From: Hyalangium ruber
GTDB lineage: Bacteria; Myxococcota; Myxococcia; Myxococcales; Myxococcaceae
Direction: 5' to 3'
NCBI RefSeq assembly: GCF_034259325.1
Contig: NZ_JAXIVS010000017.1
Coordinates: 62,001 to 126,000, forward strand
Length of the DNA: 64,000 bases
The translations under genes and the position numbers were made by a program. The notes under the pieces are model-generated. The model ran no database searches. It saw nothing but the letters and a program-made list of their open reading frames with translations, and was not told where the DNA came from. This document shows, piece by piece, positions 52,061 to 62,437 of the stretch (position 1 is its first letter; each line of letters starts with the position of its first letter).

Positions 52061-52462
52061 ATGGGGGACACCGTGCATAGCTTTGGGTCCGCTGTGGAGG
52101 TGGCCGGCATGATGGGTGTGAGAACGGGCGTGGCGAGGTCGGACATTTCTCAGTGCATCACCGCCAGCCTGAAGTGCCAGGCCGCGTGTGAAGCAGGAAT
52201 GACGCGGCTGGTATCCGAGGGGCACGCGGCTGACAGCGACAACGTCCGGTTGCTGCGGCAGTGTGCGGAGCTGTGCGAGCTGAACGCCCGCGCGCTTCAG
52301 AAGGACAGCAGCCTGGCGCGGCGCACGGCGAGCATCTGCTTCGAGCTGAGCAGCCAGGTGGCGCGCGTGGCGTGGCTGGACTCGAACGCGACGAGCGCGG
52401 CGCTGGCGCGCGATGCGCTGATCCTGGCGCGGGCCTGCAAGCTGCTGCTGTTCGCGAACTGA
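52061..52462 (+). CDS. Small Cys-rich four-helix protein (DUF326/Csp-like)
   Basis: 133 aa, no signal peptide. Predicted helices carry seven Cys at 32, 39, 43, 68, 72, 93 and 126, in patterns CITASLKCQAAC, QCAELCEL, ICFE and ARACK. Spacing along one helix face resembles copper-storage (Csp) and DUF326 four-helix bundles, which fill the core with Cu(I)-thiolate sites. The match is by pattern only; these usually have more Cys. Converges on the M32 carboxypeptidase with one base between stops. Confidence 0.65.
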   Translation: MGDTVHSFGSAVEVAGMMGVRTGVARSDISQCITASLKCQAACEAGMTRLVSEGHAADSDNVRLLRQCAELCELNARALQKDSSLARRTASICFELSSQVARVAWLDSNATSAALARDALILARACKLLLFAN

Positions 52463-52463
52463 C

Positions 52464-53966
52464 CTACAGCGAGACGCCGTACAGCGCGCCGTACTTACCC
52501 TTGAGGTAGCTCAGGAAGTCCGCGTCGGTGAGGCCCTGGCCCGTCACCTTGCGGATGAGCTCCTCCGCGGGCACGCGATAGCCCTCGCGGTGGATGTTGT
52601 CGCGCAGCCAGTCGCGCAGCGGCAGCAGCTCGCCTCTGCGGATGTGCCCCGTCAGCTCCGGGATGGCGCGCTCGGCGGCCCGATAGAGGGACGCGGAGTA
52701 GAGGTTTCCGAGCGCGTACGTGGGGAAGTAGCCGAACTCGCCCCAGGACCAGTGGATGTCCTGGAGGACGCCCAGCACATCATCCGGCGGCGTCACGCCG
52801 AGGTAGCGGCGCATGCGCTCGTTCCACGCGGCGGGCACATCCTCCAGCGGCAGCTCGTCGTGGATGAGCAGCAACTCCAGCTCATAGCGAAGGACGATGT
52901 GGAGGTTGTACGTCACCTCGTCCGCCTCGGTGCGAATGAGCGAGGGGCTCACGCGGTTGACCGCCCCCAGGAACGTGTCCAGCCCCACGCCGGAGAGCGC
53001 CTCGGGGAAGGACTCGCCAAGGGCCGGGAAGAAGTGCTCCCAGAAGGCGCGGCTGCGCCCCACCACGTTCTCCCAGAGGCGCGACTGCGACTCGTGCAGG
53101 CCCATGGAGGGCGATGCGGCCAGCGGCGTGCGGTAGTGGGCCTCATCGAAGCCCTGCTCATAGAGCCCGTGGCCCGCCTCGTGGATGGTGCTGAACAGGG
53201 CGTTGAGGGGGTTCGCCTCGTCGATGCGCGTGGTGAGGCGCACATCGCGCGGGTGCGTGCCGCCGGTGAAGGGATGGATGCTCCGGTCCTGCCGACCCGC
53301 CTCCAGGTCGAAGCCCGTGGCCTCCAGCAGCTTCAGGCTGAAGCGCCACTGCGCCTCCGCGTCGAAGCGACGGCCCTCGGGCAGGTCCGCGACCTTCCGA
53401 GGCGCGGAGCCGATGGCGGCCACCATGGGGATGAGCGCATCCCTCAGCGCGGTGAGCACGGGGGTGAGGCGGGAGACGCGCATCCCGGGCTCGTACCCCT
53501 CGAGGAGCGCGTCATAGCGCTCGCCGTCATGGCCGTAGGCATCCGCCTGCTCGCGTCGCAGCTGCAGCAGGCGCGCGAGGGCGGGCTGGAACAGGGCGAA
53601 GCGCTTCTCCTTGCGTGCCTGGCGCCAGGCATTCAGCGCGCGGCTCTGCGCCTCGGCGAGCGCCTTCACCAGCGCCTGAGGAACGCGCACCGCCCGGTCC
53701 CGCTCGTGGGTGAGCACCCGCACCATGGCGCGCTGGTCCGCGTCGAGCTCGGAGCGCGAGGCGGCCCAGGCGAGCACCTCGCCCAGGCGGGGGTCCACCA
53801 GCCGCTCGTGGTAGAGGCCCTGCAGGGTGGAGAGCTGGTGGGCCCGCGCGTCGGAGGCCTTGGCGGGCAAGTACGTCTCCTGGTCCCAGGTGGCCAGGCC
53901 GATGACGCCGTTGAGGTCCTTCAGTTCCTGCATCCGAGCCAGCAGCGCGGGGAAGGTGCGGTCCAT
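52464..53966 (-). CDS. M32-family carboxypeptidase (Taq type)
   Basis: 500 aa. Zinc metallopeptidase of family M32: HEAGH at 262-266, third ligand Glu292 in HESQSRLWEN, and DRSIHPFTGG / TTRIDEANPLNALFSTIHE around them. All-helical fold, cytoplasmic. Removes C-terminal residues from peptides. The length is as expected. The start at 53966 gives MDRTFPALLARMQEL. Confidence 0.94.
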   Translation of the reverse strand: MDRTFPALLARMQELKDLNGVIGLATWDQETYLPAKASDARAHQLSTLQGLYHERLVDPRLGEVLAWAASRSELDADQRAMVRVLTHERDRAVRVPQALVKALAEAQSRALNAWRQARKEKRFALFQPALARLLQLRREQADAYGHDGERYDALLEGYEPGMRVSRLTPVLTALRDALIPMVAAIGSAPRKVADLPEGRRFDAEAQWRFSLKLLEATGFDLEAGRQDRSIHPFTGGTHPRDVRLTTRIDEANPLNALFSTIHEAGHGLYEQGFDEAHYRTPLAASPSMGLHESQSRLWENVVGRSRAFWEHFFPALGESFPEALSGVGLDTFLGAVNRVSPSLIRTEADEVTYNLHIVLRYELELLLIHDELPLEDVPAAWNERMRRYLGVTPPDDVLGVLQDIHWSWGEFGYFPTYALGNLYSASLYRAAERAIPELTGHIRRGELLPLRDWLRDNIHREGYRVPAEELIRKVTGQGLTDADFLSYLKGKYGALYGVSL

Positions 53967-54022
53967 ATCCCCACGTTCTAGGCCATCCCGGGCCGCGCGG
54001 GCAGTGCTACCTTGCCGCCACC

Positions 54023-54565
54023 ATGGCCAACGTGCAGAAGTTCTTCATGGCGCCCGAGGACGAGGTCGCCTTCTTCCGCTTCCTCGAGCGCTTCGTGCTG
54101 GAGGTGTACCCCCGGCGCGTGCCTCCGGATTGGGAGGGGTTCCGGGCCAGCGAGGAGAACCACCCTCAGCTGCCCGAGGAAGACCTCTATCTGGTAGCCA
54201 GCGACATCGGCCCCGCCATCGTCGACAAGGTCAAGCGCGGCCCGGACAAGGGCTCCTGGCGCATCGACGAGGTGCGCTCGCCGGTCATCTTCATGGAGCG
54301 CTGCCGGAAGAATGAGGAAGGCGAGCTGCTCAGCGGGCAGCTCTGGGCGGAGCTGGAAGTCACCCCACAGACGGGCCGGAAGGACGCGGCCTCGGACCAC
54401 TTCCGGCGCCTGTACCTCGATGTCATGGAGTACCTGAAGAAGACCTACCGCAAGGGAGACCCGAAGGACTTCCTCGTCGGCCCCAAGGCCGCACGCCTCT
54501 TCAAGGAGGGACTGGTGCTGCGCGACTCGGCGCACCGGGGAGGCACCGTGGTGCCCCACAAGTAG
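54023..54565 (+). CDS. Hypothetical cytoplasmic protein
   Basis: 180 aa. No signal peptide or membrane segment. The N-terminal part has FFMAPEDEVAFFRFLERFVLEVYPRR (shown in part) and the middle has WRIDEVRSPVIFMERCRKNE. The C-terminal region is basic and helical (RLYLDVMEYLKKTYRKGDPK). It looks like a conserved protein of unknown role. Converges with the Ser/Thr kinase gene 9 bases downstream. Confidence 0.7.
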   Translation: MANVQKFFMAPEDEVAFFRFLERFVLEVYPRRVPPDWEGFRASEENHPQLPEEDLYLVASDIGPAIVDKVKRGPDKGSWRIDEVRSPVIFMERCRKNEEGELLSGQLWAELEVTPQTGRKDAASDHFRRLYLDVMEYLKKTYRKGDPKDFLVGPKAARLFKEGLVLRDSAHRGGTVVPHK

Positions 54566-54574
54566 CCACCGGGA

Positions 54575-55546
54575 CTACGGCATGTCCTCGGTGGTGATGA
54601 GATCCGGAGGCCGGACGACGACCTTCTCCTCCAGCCCCGGGCTCGCCGGAGTCAGCACGGCCTGGAGCTCCTCGTGCAGCTGCTGCCCGCTCTGCGGCCG
54701 GTCCTCGGGGCGCTTTTCGAGCAGCCGCATGACCAGATCGCTCACGGCCACGGGCACCCGCGCGTCATAGGCCAGCGGAGGAGGAGGATCCTTCCACTCG
54801 ATCTCCGCGTTGAGGACCTCCCGGGGGAGCTGCGGTGAGAACGGCGGCCGCCCGGTCAGCACCTCGTAGAGCGCCACGCCCAGCGCATACAGCTCGTCGG
54901 TCGCGCGGAAGGCATAGCGCACCCCGGGAGCCCGCATGTACTCGCGCTGGAATCGGAGCGCCTCCGGAGAGCGGTAGTGCGGCGTCCCCGGGGGCAGCGG
55001 TCCTTCCGTGATGGGCTTGCCCTGCGTGTGGTCCCCCGAGCCGAAGTCCACCAGCACCGGCTCTTCATCCCGTGTACGCACGAGGATGTTCGCCGACTTC
55101 AGGTCACGGTGGCTCACCCCGGCGCGGTGGATGGCCTCCAGCGTCAGCGCGAGCTTGTCGAAGACCTGGAGCACCCGCCGGATGGAGGGCACCTCATCCC
55201 GGGCCCATCGGGCCAGCGGCTTTCCCGCCACATAGTCCATCAACAGGTAGCGGTAGCCCTTGGTCGGATGCGGCCAGCAGCCGAAGGCGTGCAGGCGCAC
55301 CACGTTGGGGTGCTGGATGCGCAGCAGACATGCCAGCTCCTTGCGGAGCCTCGCGTCGGTCTGGTTGAGGTCGTCCTCGCCGCTCTCCTGCCGACGCAGG
55401 GAGAACTTGAGCGCGAACGCCTCCCCCTCGCACTCCACCTTGTAGACGGCGCCGAAGGAGCCCGAGCCCAGCTTCCCAACGATCTGCCAGGCCCCCACCC
55501 ACTCCCCAGGAACCAACGTACTGGGATGCACCACCCTCTCCGCCAT
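54575..55546 (-). CDS. Eukaryotic-like Ser/Thr protein kinase
   Basis: 323 aa. Kinase domain at about 20-295: LGSGSFGAVYKVE, Lys47 (FALKFSL), Glu70, HRDLKSANILV (Asp148), DFGSGDHTQ (Asp167) and YRSPEAL. Close to the HRDLK type rather than the HRDVS type of the other kinase here. No membrane helix. The C-terminal tail is short (VVVRPPDLITTEDMP). Lies downstream of prfC, separated by a terminator. Confidence 0.93.
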   Translation of the reverse strand: MAERVVHPSTLVPGEWVGAWQIVGKLGSGSFGAVYKVECEGEAFALKFSLRRQESGEDDLNQTDARLRKELACLLRIQHPNVVRLHAFGCWPHPTKGYRYLLMDYVAGKPLARWARDEVPSIRRVLQVFDKLALTLEAIHRAGVSHRDLKSANILVRTRDEEPVLVDFGSGDHTQGKPITEGPLPPGTPHYRSPEALRFQREYMRAPGVRYAFRATDELYALGVALYEVLTGRPPFSPQLPREVLNAEIEWKDPPPPLAYDARVPVAVSDLVMRLLEKRPEDRPQSGQQLHEELQAVLTPASPGLEEKVVVRPPDLITTEDMP

Positions 55547-55629
55547 GCCTTGCTCCCTTCCCGTCAGGTAGGACGCCAGACATATAACCTCCCAGGTTGC
55601 CTCCTGGCCAGCACTATCCCCATACGAAA

Positions 55630-55665
55630 GCGCCCCGCCCTCATATGGAGGACGGGGCGCCGTTT
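55630..55665 (-). terminator. Intrinsic terminator between prfC and the kinase gene
   Basis: Stem GCGCCCCGCCCTC (55630-55642) with GAGGACGGGGCGC (55648-55660), 12 of 13 pairs around a 5-base loop. On the minus strand it is followed by TTTCG; on the plus strand by CGTTTCC. It ends 31 bases after the prfC stop, fitting termination of prfC before the downstream kinase gene. Confidence 0.7.
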
Positions 55666-55696
55666 CCTACCTGGAAGGTTGGAGCGTCGAGGCGGC

Positions 55697-57322
55697 TCAG
55701 GTGCCGGTGGCCGCGGGAGTGGCCTGGCGGAGCTGAGGCGCCTCATTGAGGAACTTCAGGTCCGGGTGCTTCTCCTCGGCGTGCTGCAGCGCCCAGTCGT
55801 CGCGGAAGAGGACCAGCGGCAGCCCGTCCCGGTCCTGCACCGTCTGCCGGTTGCCCTCCCAGTCGAACGCCTTCGGTTCGAAGTTGGCGCCCACCACCCA
55901 GCGCGCGTGGCTGAAGGGCAGTCGGTCCAGGGCGATCTTCGCGCCGTACTCGTGCTCGAGCCGGTACTGGAGCACCTCGAACTGGAGCGCGCCCACCACG
56001 CCCACGATGGGGTCCTTCATGCCCATCTGGAGCTGCTGGAAGATCTGCACCGTGCCCTCCTCGGAGAGCTGCTCCAACCCCTTCTCCATCTGCTTGCGGC
56101 GCAGCGGATCCTTGCTGCGCACCACGGCGAAGTACTCGGGGCTGAAGCGCGGCACCGTCTCGAACACCGTGCCCTCGTCCTCCGCCAGCGAGTCGCCGAT
56201 GCGGTACTGCCCCGGGTCGAACAGGCCGATGACGTCCCCAGGCCACGCGTCCTCGATGGAGGTGCGCTCGGCGGCCATGAACTGGCTGGGCTTGGCCAGA
56301 CGCACTTCCTTGCCCAGGCGCGAGTGGTGCGCGCTCATGCCCTTCACGTAGCGGCCGGACACCACGCGCACAAAGGCGATGCGGTCTCGGTGCGCCGGGT
56401 CCATGTTCGCCTGGATCTTGAAGACGAAGCCGGAGAACTTCGGGTAGGTGGGCTCTCGCTCCCCGTCCGTCGTCGGGCGCGCCGTGGGCGGAGGCGCCAG
56501 CTCCAGGAAGGCGTCCAAGAACGGGCGCACGCCGAAGTTGGTCATCGCCGAGCCGAAGAACATGGGCGTCAGCTGCCCCGCATCGCTCTTCTCGCGGGTG
56601 AACACGTCACCGCCCACGTCCAACAGCTCGATGTCCTCCTGGAGCTGCGCCAGCTCGCGCTCGGTGAGCACGGAACTCACCTCGGGCGAGTCGATGGAGA
56701 CCGAGCGCTCGGCCACCTCCTTCTCGCCGTGGTTGCCCTCGGCGCTGAAGACGTGGATGACGCGCGCCTTGCGGTCATACACGCCCCGGAAGTCCGGCCC
56801 CATGCCGATGGGCCAGTTCATCGGGTAGGAGCGGATGCCCAGCACCTGCTCCAGCTCGTCCATCAGGTCGAGCGGCGCGCGGCCATAGCGGTCCAGCTTG
56901 TTGACGAAGGTGAAGATGGGGATGCCGCGCATGCGGCAGACCTTGAAGAGCTTCTTGGTCTGCGGCTCGACGCCCTTGGCCGCGTCGATGAGCATCACCG
57001 CCGCGTCCGCCGCCGCCAGGGTGCGGTAGGTGTCCTCGGAGAAGTCCTGGTGGCCCGGGGTGTCCAGCAGGTTCACTGCGTGGCCCCGGTAGACGAACTG
57101 GAGCACCGACGAGGTGACGGAGATGCCGCGCTCCTTCTCCAGCTCCATCCAGTCGGAGGTGGCGTGGCGGCGCGCGCGCTTGGCCTTCACACTGCCAGCC
57201 AGGTGGATGGCGCCGCCGTAGAGCAGCAGCTTCTCGGTGAGGGTCGTTTTACCCGCGTCGGGGTGGGAGATGATCGCGAAGGTGCGCCGCCGGGCGACCT
57301 CCTGCTCGAGTTCGGATGCCAT
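55697..57322 (-). CDS. prfC: Peptide chain release factor 3
   Basis: 541 aa. GTPase that recycles RF1/RF2 from the ribosome. G motifs: [26 protein letters not shown] (switch), DTPGHQDF and VNKLDR. Further family blocks: [34 protein letters not shown] and [16 protein letters not shown]. Full length. The start at 57322 gives [20 protein letters not shown]. Divergent from a RidA-family gene. Confidence 0.96.
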   Translation of the reverse strand: MASELEQEVARRRTFAIISHPDAGKTTLTEKLLLYGGAIHLAGSVKAKRARRHATSDWMELEKERGISVTSSVLQFVYRGHAVNLLDTPGHQDFSEDTYRTLAAADAAVMLIDAAKGVEPQTKKLFKVCRMRGIPIFTFVNKLDRYGRAPLDLMDELEQVLGIRSYPMNWPIGMGPDFRGVYDRKARVIHVFSAEGNHGEKEVAERSVSIDSPEVSSVLTERELAQLQEDIELLDVGGDVFTREKSDAGQLTPMFFGSAMTNFGVRPFLDAFLELAPPPTARPTTDGEREPTYPKFSGFVFKIQANMDPAHRDRIAFVRVVSGRYVKGMSAHHSRLGKEVRLAKPSQFMAAERTSIEDAWPGDVIGLFDPGQYRIGDSLAEDEGTVFETVPRFSPEYFAVVRSKDPLRRKQMEKGLEQLSEEGTVQIFQQLQMGMKDPIVGVVGALQFEVLQYRLEHEYGAKIALDRLPFSHARWVVGANFEPKAFDWEGNRQTVQDRDGLPLVLFRDDWALQHAEEKHPDLKFLNEAPQLRQATPAATGT

Positions 57323-57364
57323 ATCGAGAGGGAACTATCACGGGGCGTATGTTTTTTCGTGGGG

Positions 57365-57406
57365 TTCGAAGCCTGGCCTTGCCACCTCGGAGGCCAGCGG
57401 CTCGAA
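57365..57406. promoter_or_regulatory. Bulged hairpin upstream of the RidA-family gene
   Basis: TTCGA (57365-57369) pairs with TCGAA (57402-57406), GCC (57371-57373) with GGC (57399-57401), and TGGCC (57374-57378) with GGCCA (57392-57396): 13 pairs with two small bulges. It ends 32 bases before the ATG at 57439. It may be a leader RNA structure; no known riboswitch core was recognised. Confidence 0.35.
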
Positions 57407-57438
57407 TTCGCCCCCTTCCCCTCCTCCGAGGAGCAGCC

Positions 57439-57837
57439 ATGCAGCGGACCCAGCACTCGACCGGTACCCCCTGGGAGCCCCGTGTGGGCTACTCCCGCGC
57501 CGTGCGTGTGGGTCCCTTCATCTCCGTGTCCGGCACCACGGCTACGGACGCGGCGGGCAACCTGGTGGGCGAGGGAGACGCCTACGCCCAGGCGGCTCAG
57601 GCGCTGAGGAACATCCGCTCGGCGCTGGAGGCCTTGGGCGCACGGCTGGAGGACGTGGTGCGCACCCGCATGTACGTGACGGACATCTCCCGGTGGCAGG
57701 AGGTGGGCCGCGCGCATGGCGAGGTCTTCGGCGCCATCCGGCCCGCCACCTCCATGGTCGAGGTGAGCCGGCTCATCGACCCCGCGATGCTCGTCGAGAT
57801 CGAAGCCGACGCCATCGTGGCAACGCCCGAGCGGTAA
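57439..57837 (+). CDS. RidA/YjgF-family protein, non-canonical active site
   Basis: 132 aa from ATG 57439, GAGGAG upstream. RidA fold: [32 protein letters not shown] and VEIEADAIV. The family's catalytic Arg (PARSxVEV in E. coli RidA) is Thr here ([12 protein letters not shown]), so it is probably not a standard enamine deaminase. Length and trimer-type C terminus are normal. Function beyond that is unknown. Confidence 0.85.
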   Translation: MQRTQHSTGTPWEPRVGYSRAVRVGPFISVSGTTATDAAGNLVGEGDAYAQAAQALRNIRSALEALGARLEDVVRTRMYVTDISRWQEVGRAHGEVFGAIRPATSMVEVSRLIDPAMLVEIEADAIVATPER

Positions 57838-57853
57838 CCCCCTAGGGGCGGGA

Positions 57854-58975
57854 CTACAGCTCCGCCGTCACATCCCCCGGCACCGGCTCCGGCTCGACCG
57901 GGGCGTCGGGCTCCTGGGTCCCGTCGTTCGGGTCGCCAGCGGGAGGCGCGTCCTCGCCGCGCATGTCCGCCGGGCAAGCCGCCCGCGTCCCCAGCTCGGA
58001 GCCCTCCACCACCACGCAGCTCGTCATCGGCTGGCCCTTGGTGCACTGGCGCAGGATGCGGAACTTCTCCATCTCCTGCCGGTCCCAGCACGCGCTGCCG
58101 ACGAAGTACTTGTCCGCCGCGATGTCGCCGCCGGCGGCGTACACGTCCGCCCGTCCGCCGAGGCCCGGAACGTGGCGCAGGGTGGCGAACACGTTCTCCT
58201 TCGCCGTCGTCGCCGTGTTCTTCAGGCTGTACTTGCCGAACACGCGCACGCGGGTGATTCCAGAGGGCTGGCGGCGGTGCCCCACGAAGGCACCCGTGAC
58301 AGCCTCGTGGTTGGCCGGGTTGGGCGTGAAGTTCGACAGCCGGTAGGCCAGCGTCTTGTCATTGCCCGCGGTGTGCGCGAACGAGGCCATCAGCTTGCCC
58401 TGGCCGGTGGTGTTGGGCGCCACCGCCTTGAGGTTGTCCAGGTTGATGCCGATGGTGCCCCGGCCCCGGTGCGAGAGCGGGCCCTTGGTCAGCCCACCCG
58501 CAGCGACGACCTTGTACGCCGCGTCATCCGTGCTGCCCAGCGGCCGTGCCTCCAGCTTCCACACGAAGCGCGCGGCGGTCGCCTTCTTGATGGTGAAGCG
58601 GAAGGTGGCGTTGGCGCGATCCTCTGGGCCGTAGACCCGCACGTCGCCCGGCTGGGCCTCGGCACCACCGGCGTTCACCAGCTCCACGATGGGGGTGATG
58701 GCCTCCTTGAGCGCGCTGTTGAGCGCCTTGACCTGTACGCGCGCACTCTCGAGGAACTCCGGTCCTTGCCCGTTGAGCTCGCCCTGATTCACGCCAAAGC
58801 CCTCGGCGATGAGCGCCGCGCCCTCCTCGGCGGCCGCCTCGCCGTTGATCTCCAGGACAGTGCCCGCGAGGTCCGGCGTGGCCTCCACGTACTCGGCATC
58901 CTCCACCGCATCCTTGCCACCGCACGCAGCCAGCACCAGCGCAGCACCCAGCATCATCGACTTGCCGATACGCAT
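57854..58975 (-). CDS. Hypothetical lipoprotein
   Basis: 373 aa. Lipobox LVLAAC at residues 13-18, followed by an acidic stretch. The middle is beta-rich (VFGKYSLKNTATTAKENVFA). Cys pairs lie at the end (SACWDRQE, RQCTKGQ, TSCVVVEG, AACPADM), and the tail is Pro/Glu/Asp-rich (PDAPVEPEPVPGD). No domain recognised. It lies after the lipase/foldase genes on the same strand, with 150 bases between, so it may have its own promoter. Confidence 0.7.
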   Translation of the reverse strand: MRIGKSMMLGAALVLAACGGKDAVEDAEYVEATPDLAGTVLEINGEAAAEEGAALIAEGFGVNQGELNGQGPEFLESARVQVKALNSALKEAITPIVELVNAGGAEAQPGDVRVYGPEDRANATFRFTIKKATAARFVWKLEARPLGSTDDAAYKVVAAGGLTKGPLSHRGRGTIGINLDNLKAVAPNTTGQGKLMASFAHTAGNDKTLAYRLSNFTPNPANHEAVTGAFVGHRRQPSGITRVRVFGKYSLKNTATTAKENVFATLRHVPGLGGRADVYAAGGDIAADKYFVGSACWDRQEMEKFRILRQCTKGQPMTSCVVVEGSELGTRAACPADMRGEDAPPAGDPNDGTQEPDAPVEPEPVPGDVTAEL

Positions 58976-59125
58976 GACTTCTCTCCTGAATGTTCGAGGG
59001 GTTTGTGACGGTCTCGAGCGCGCCGTTGCATCGCGCTCACGACCTCTCGAACCCAGGAGGCGCTGGTTGGTTGCGGGGGGATTTTCCGCCCGATTTTTCC
59101 CGAGCGAGGACGGAGACTTACGGCC

Positions 59126-60220
59126 CTAGTTTCGGCCCCACTGCCGCGGCCGGTCATAGCGGAAGAAGCCGCTCGCCTCTTCCTGGCCGATGACCTCCGC
59201 CTCGGCGCCGAAGAAGCGGGCGCGCAGCTCCTGGAGCTTCGCCTCCAACGCGGGGCCGGAGAGCTGCTTCGCCAGGGACTCGCGCTCCGCCATATAGGCG
59301 GCGCCGGACTGCCAGCGCATGTCCCGCGTCTGGTCCAGCGCGTCCCAGCGCTTCAGCGCCTCTTCGTCCAACCCCATCCCCTGGCGGATGGCGCGCAGGC
59401 TCTGGGAACGCGCCTCGGGCGACATCCCCGTCAACTCGCGCTGGACGGAGGACAGGTCCAGGAAGCGGTTCATCGTCTCCTGCCGGTGCCGCTCCAGATA
59501 CGCCTCGGTCTGCTCGCCGTGGATTTCATGGAGGCGCTGCTTGTACGTCTCGAGCTTCTGCTGGAGGTTGGCGTCCTGCTTCGCGTCGAGGGCGGCCAGC
59601 GTGTCCGCGATGGCGTGATTCTTCAGCTCGGAGGCCCAGATGCGCTCGGCGGCCTCCTTCCCGAAGAGGCGATTGCGCGTGTCCCAGATGGCGGCGCGGC
59701 GCTCTCGATCATTCAGGCCGCGCAGGTAGGCGTCGTTGTCCTTCACCCACTTCTCGTAGTCCACCCGGTTGCGGAGCATGGTGGCCAGCTCCTCATACCG
59801 CTCCGGGAAGGCCTTCTTCAGGAACGCCAGCAATTCCTCCTGCCAACGGTCCGGGGAGCGCTTCTGGAAGTAGCGCATGAGCTCTTCCAGCAGCTTGACC
59901 TGGATATAGGGCTCGTGGAGCCGCGTGCCGTAGCGGCTGCGTACGGCGGCGGCGAGCTTGTCGAGGTCCTGCTCCGGGTCTCCCGACAGCTCCTCCGTCC
60001 CGGCGGGTGGCTCCTCGGTGGCGACGGGAGCGGTGCCCACGGCGGAAGCCGGAGCAACGGGTGGCGGCGAAGGGCTCGCGCGCACGCTCGGGGCCGCCGA
60101 CACCGGGGCGGAGGCCACCGGAGCCTCGGGCGCTGGACTCCGGGAGAAGAGAAACACACCGGCGAGCAGCCCCAGCACCGCCGCCGCGCCTCCCAGCATC
60201 ATCTTGGTCCGCGACTCCAT
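59126..60220 (-). CDS. Lipase-specific foldase (chaperone)
   Basis: 364 aa. An N-terminal membrane anchor (MMLGGAAAVLGLLAGVFLF), a Pro/Ala/Ser linker of about 60 residues, then the helical foldase domain. Family marks are NDRERRAAIWDTRNRLFGKEA (shown in part), YKQRLHEIHGEQTEAYLERH and GMSPEARSQSLRAIRQ. LifO-type foldases activate family I lipases in the periplasm before type II secretion. Directly downstream of the lipase gene, with GGAGAGGG before the ATG. Confidence 0.88.
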   Translation of the reverse strand: MESRTKMMLGGAAAVLGLLAGVFLFSRSPAPEAPVASAPVSAAPSVRASPSPPPVAPASAVGTAPVATEEPPAGTEELSGDPEQDLDKLAAAVRSRYGTRLHEPYIQVKLLEELMRYFQKRSPDRWQEELLAFLKKAFPERYEELATMLRNRVDYEKWVKDNDAYLRGLNDRERRAAIWDTRNRLFGKEAAERIWASELKNHAIADTLAALDAKQDANLQQKLETYKQRLHEIHGEQTEAYLERHRQETMNRFLDLSSVQRELTGMSPEARSQSLRAIRQGMGLDEEALKRWDALDQTRDMRWQSGAAYMAERESLAKQLSGPALEAKLQELRARFFGAEAEVIGQEEASGFFRYDRPRQWGRN

Positions 60221-60315
60221 GCGGCCCTCTCCTTGCCATAAAGGGAGGCAATGTGGCGAGGAGACCCGGAAGGCCCGCCTGCTTGGACCCTCCGGGCACT
60301 CCGTCGGTACGGCGA

Positions 60316-61431
<1,116 letters not shown>

Positions 61432-61510
61432 ATGCACTCCCACTGTGGTGATGAGGTGAACTCGCTCAGCAGGGCCCGCTCTTCAGAGGAGGACGGTTCA
61501 AAGCAGCGCG

Positions 61511-61604
61511 GCGTGCCCGGTTGATTGTAAAATCAGTTCCCGGGCACGCTTATCGCGGACCTCGGGAAAAAGTTGCGATGGGTATTTTTTTACACCCGAA
61601 CAAC
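61511..61604. promoter_or_regulatory. Inverted repeats between lipase and phosphoesterase genes
   Basis: First: GCGTGCCCGG (61511-61520) with CCGGGCACGC (61540-61549), enclosing TGATT/AATCA (61522-61526 / 61531-61535) around a GTAA loop. Second: GTTG/CAAC (61572-61575 / 61601-61604) with GGGT/ACCC (61580-61583 / 61594-61597) around an AT-rich loop. They sit about midway between the divergent starts at 61431 and 61628, suggesting a shared operator or paired promoter structure. Confidence 0.45.
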
Positions 61605-61627
61605 CTGAGTTTTTCCAGAAGGATACC

Positions 61628-62437
61628 ATGTTGACCAGAAGACAGATGGGCCGCCGGGTTCTTCGCGTCGTGCTGGTCCTGGCTCTCTTGGGAGGATTGG
61701 CGCTGCTGTATGCCGCCCTCATCGAGCCGGCGTGGATCGAGGTGACGCACCACCGGGTCACGCTGGCGGGGCTCAGCAAGGAGCTGAAGATCGCCCACCT
61801 CACGGATCTGCACATCCGCGAGTGGGGGCGTCGCGAGCAGAAGCTGCTGCGGCTCCTGGAGGCGGAGCAGCCGGATCTGATCGTCATCACCGGCGACACG
61901 GCTTCCCCCGGGGTGACGGACGCGGTGCGCGCCCAGCTCCTCTCGAAGCTGCGAGCCCCGCTGGGGGTGTACGCCACCCGTGGGAACTGGGAGTTCTGGG
62001 CACCCATGGAGGATGAGGAGAGCCTGTACCGCAACGCCGGCATCCAGGTGCTTCTCAACGGCAGCCACAAGGTGGCCGACGCCGTGTGGCTCGTCGGACT
62101 GGATGACGCCCTGGCGGGAACGCCCGACCTCGCCCAGGCATTTACCGGGCTCCCTCCGGGAGCTCCCTGCGTGACGCTCTTCCACTCTCCTTCCATCGCG
62201 AGCGAAATCGGCGGCAAGTGCCCCTTGGCGCTGACGGGACACACCCACGGCGGACAGGTGCGCCTGCCCGGGCTGGGAGCGCTGTGGCTGCCTCCGGGCT
62301 CCGGCCCCTACGAGGCCGGGTGGTACGACGTTCAGGGGACGCGGATGTACGTGAGCCGAGGGCTGGGCAACTCCCTCCTGGACCTGCGCTTCCTGTGCCG
62401 GCCGGAGCTGGCCATCATCACCCTCTCGGGTCGCTAG
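61628..62437 (+). CDS. Membrane-anchored metallophosphoesterase (YkuE-like)
   Basis: 269 aa. One N-terminal membrane helix (VVLVLALLGGLALLYAAL). Metal ligands: HLTDLHIREWG (DxH), ITGDT (GD), GNWEFW in place of the usual GNHE, FHSPS and GHTHGGQ. The change at GN-H means one metal contact may be altered, although GNWE-type variants occur in this branch. Probably acts on phospholipid or nucleotide phosphoesters outside the membrane. Its stop shares bases (CTAG) with the opposing gene. Confidence 0.88.
   Translation: MLTRRQMGRRVLRVVLVLALLGGLALLYAALIEPAWIEVTHHRVTLAGLSKELKIAHLTDLHIREWGRREQKLLRLLEAEQPDLIVITGDTASPGVTDAVRAQLLSKLRAPLGVYATRGNWEFWAPMEDEESLYRNAGIQVLLNGSHKVADAVWLVGLDDALAGTPDLAQAFTGLPPGAPCVTLFHSPSIASEIGGKCPLALTGHTHGGQVRLPGLGALWLPPGSGPYEAGWYDVQGTRMYVSRGLGNSLLDLRFLCRPELAIITLSGR

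Noticed and set aside
57355-57410. Possible tRNA T-loop (GGTTCGAA)
   Set aside because: No matching acceptor, D or anticodon arms around it; the bases instead form a bulged hairpin.
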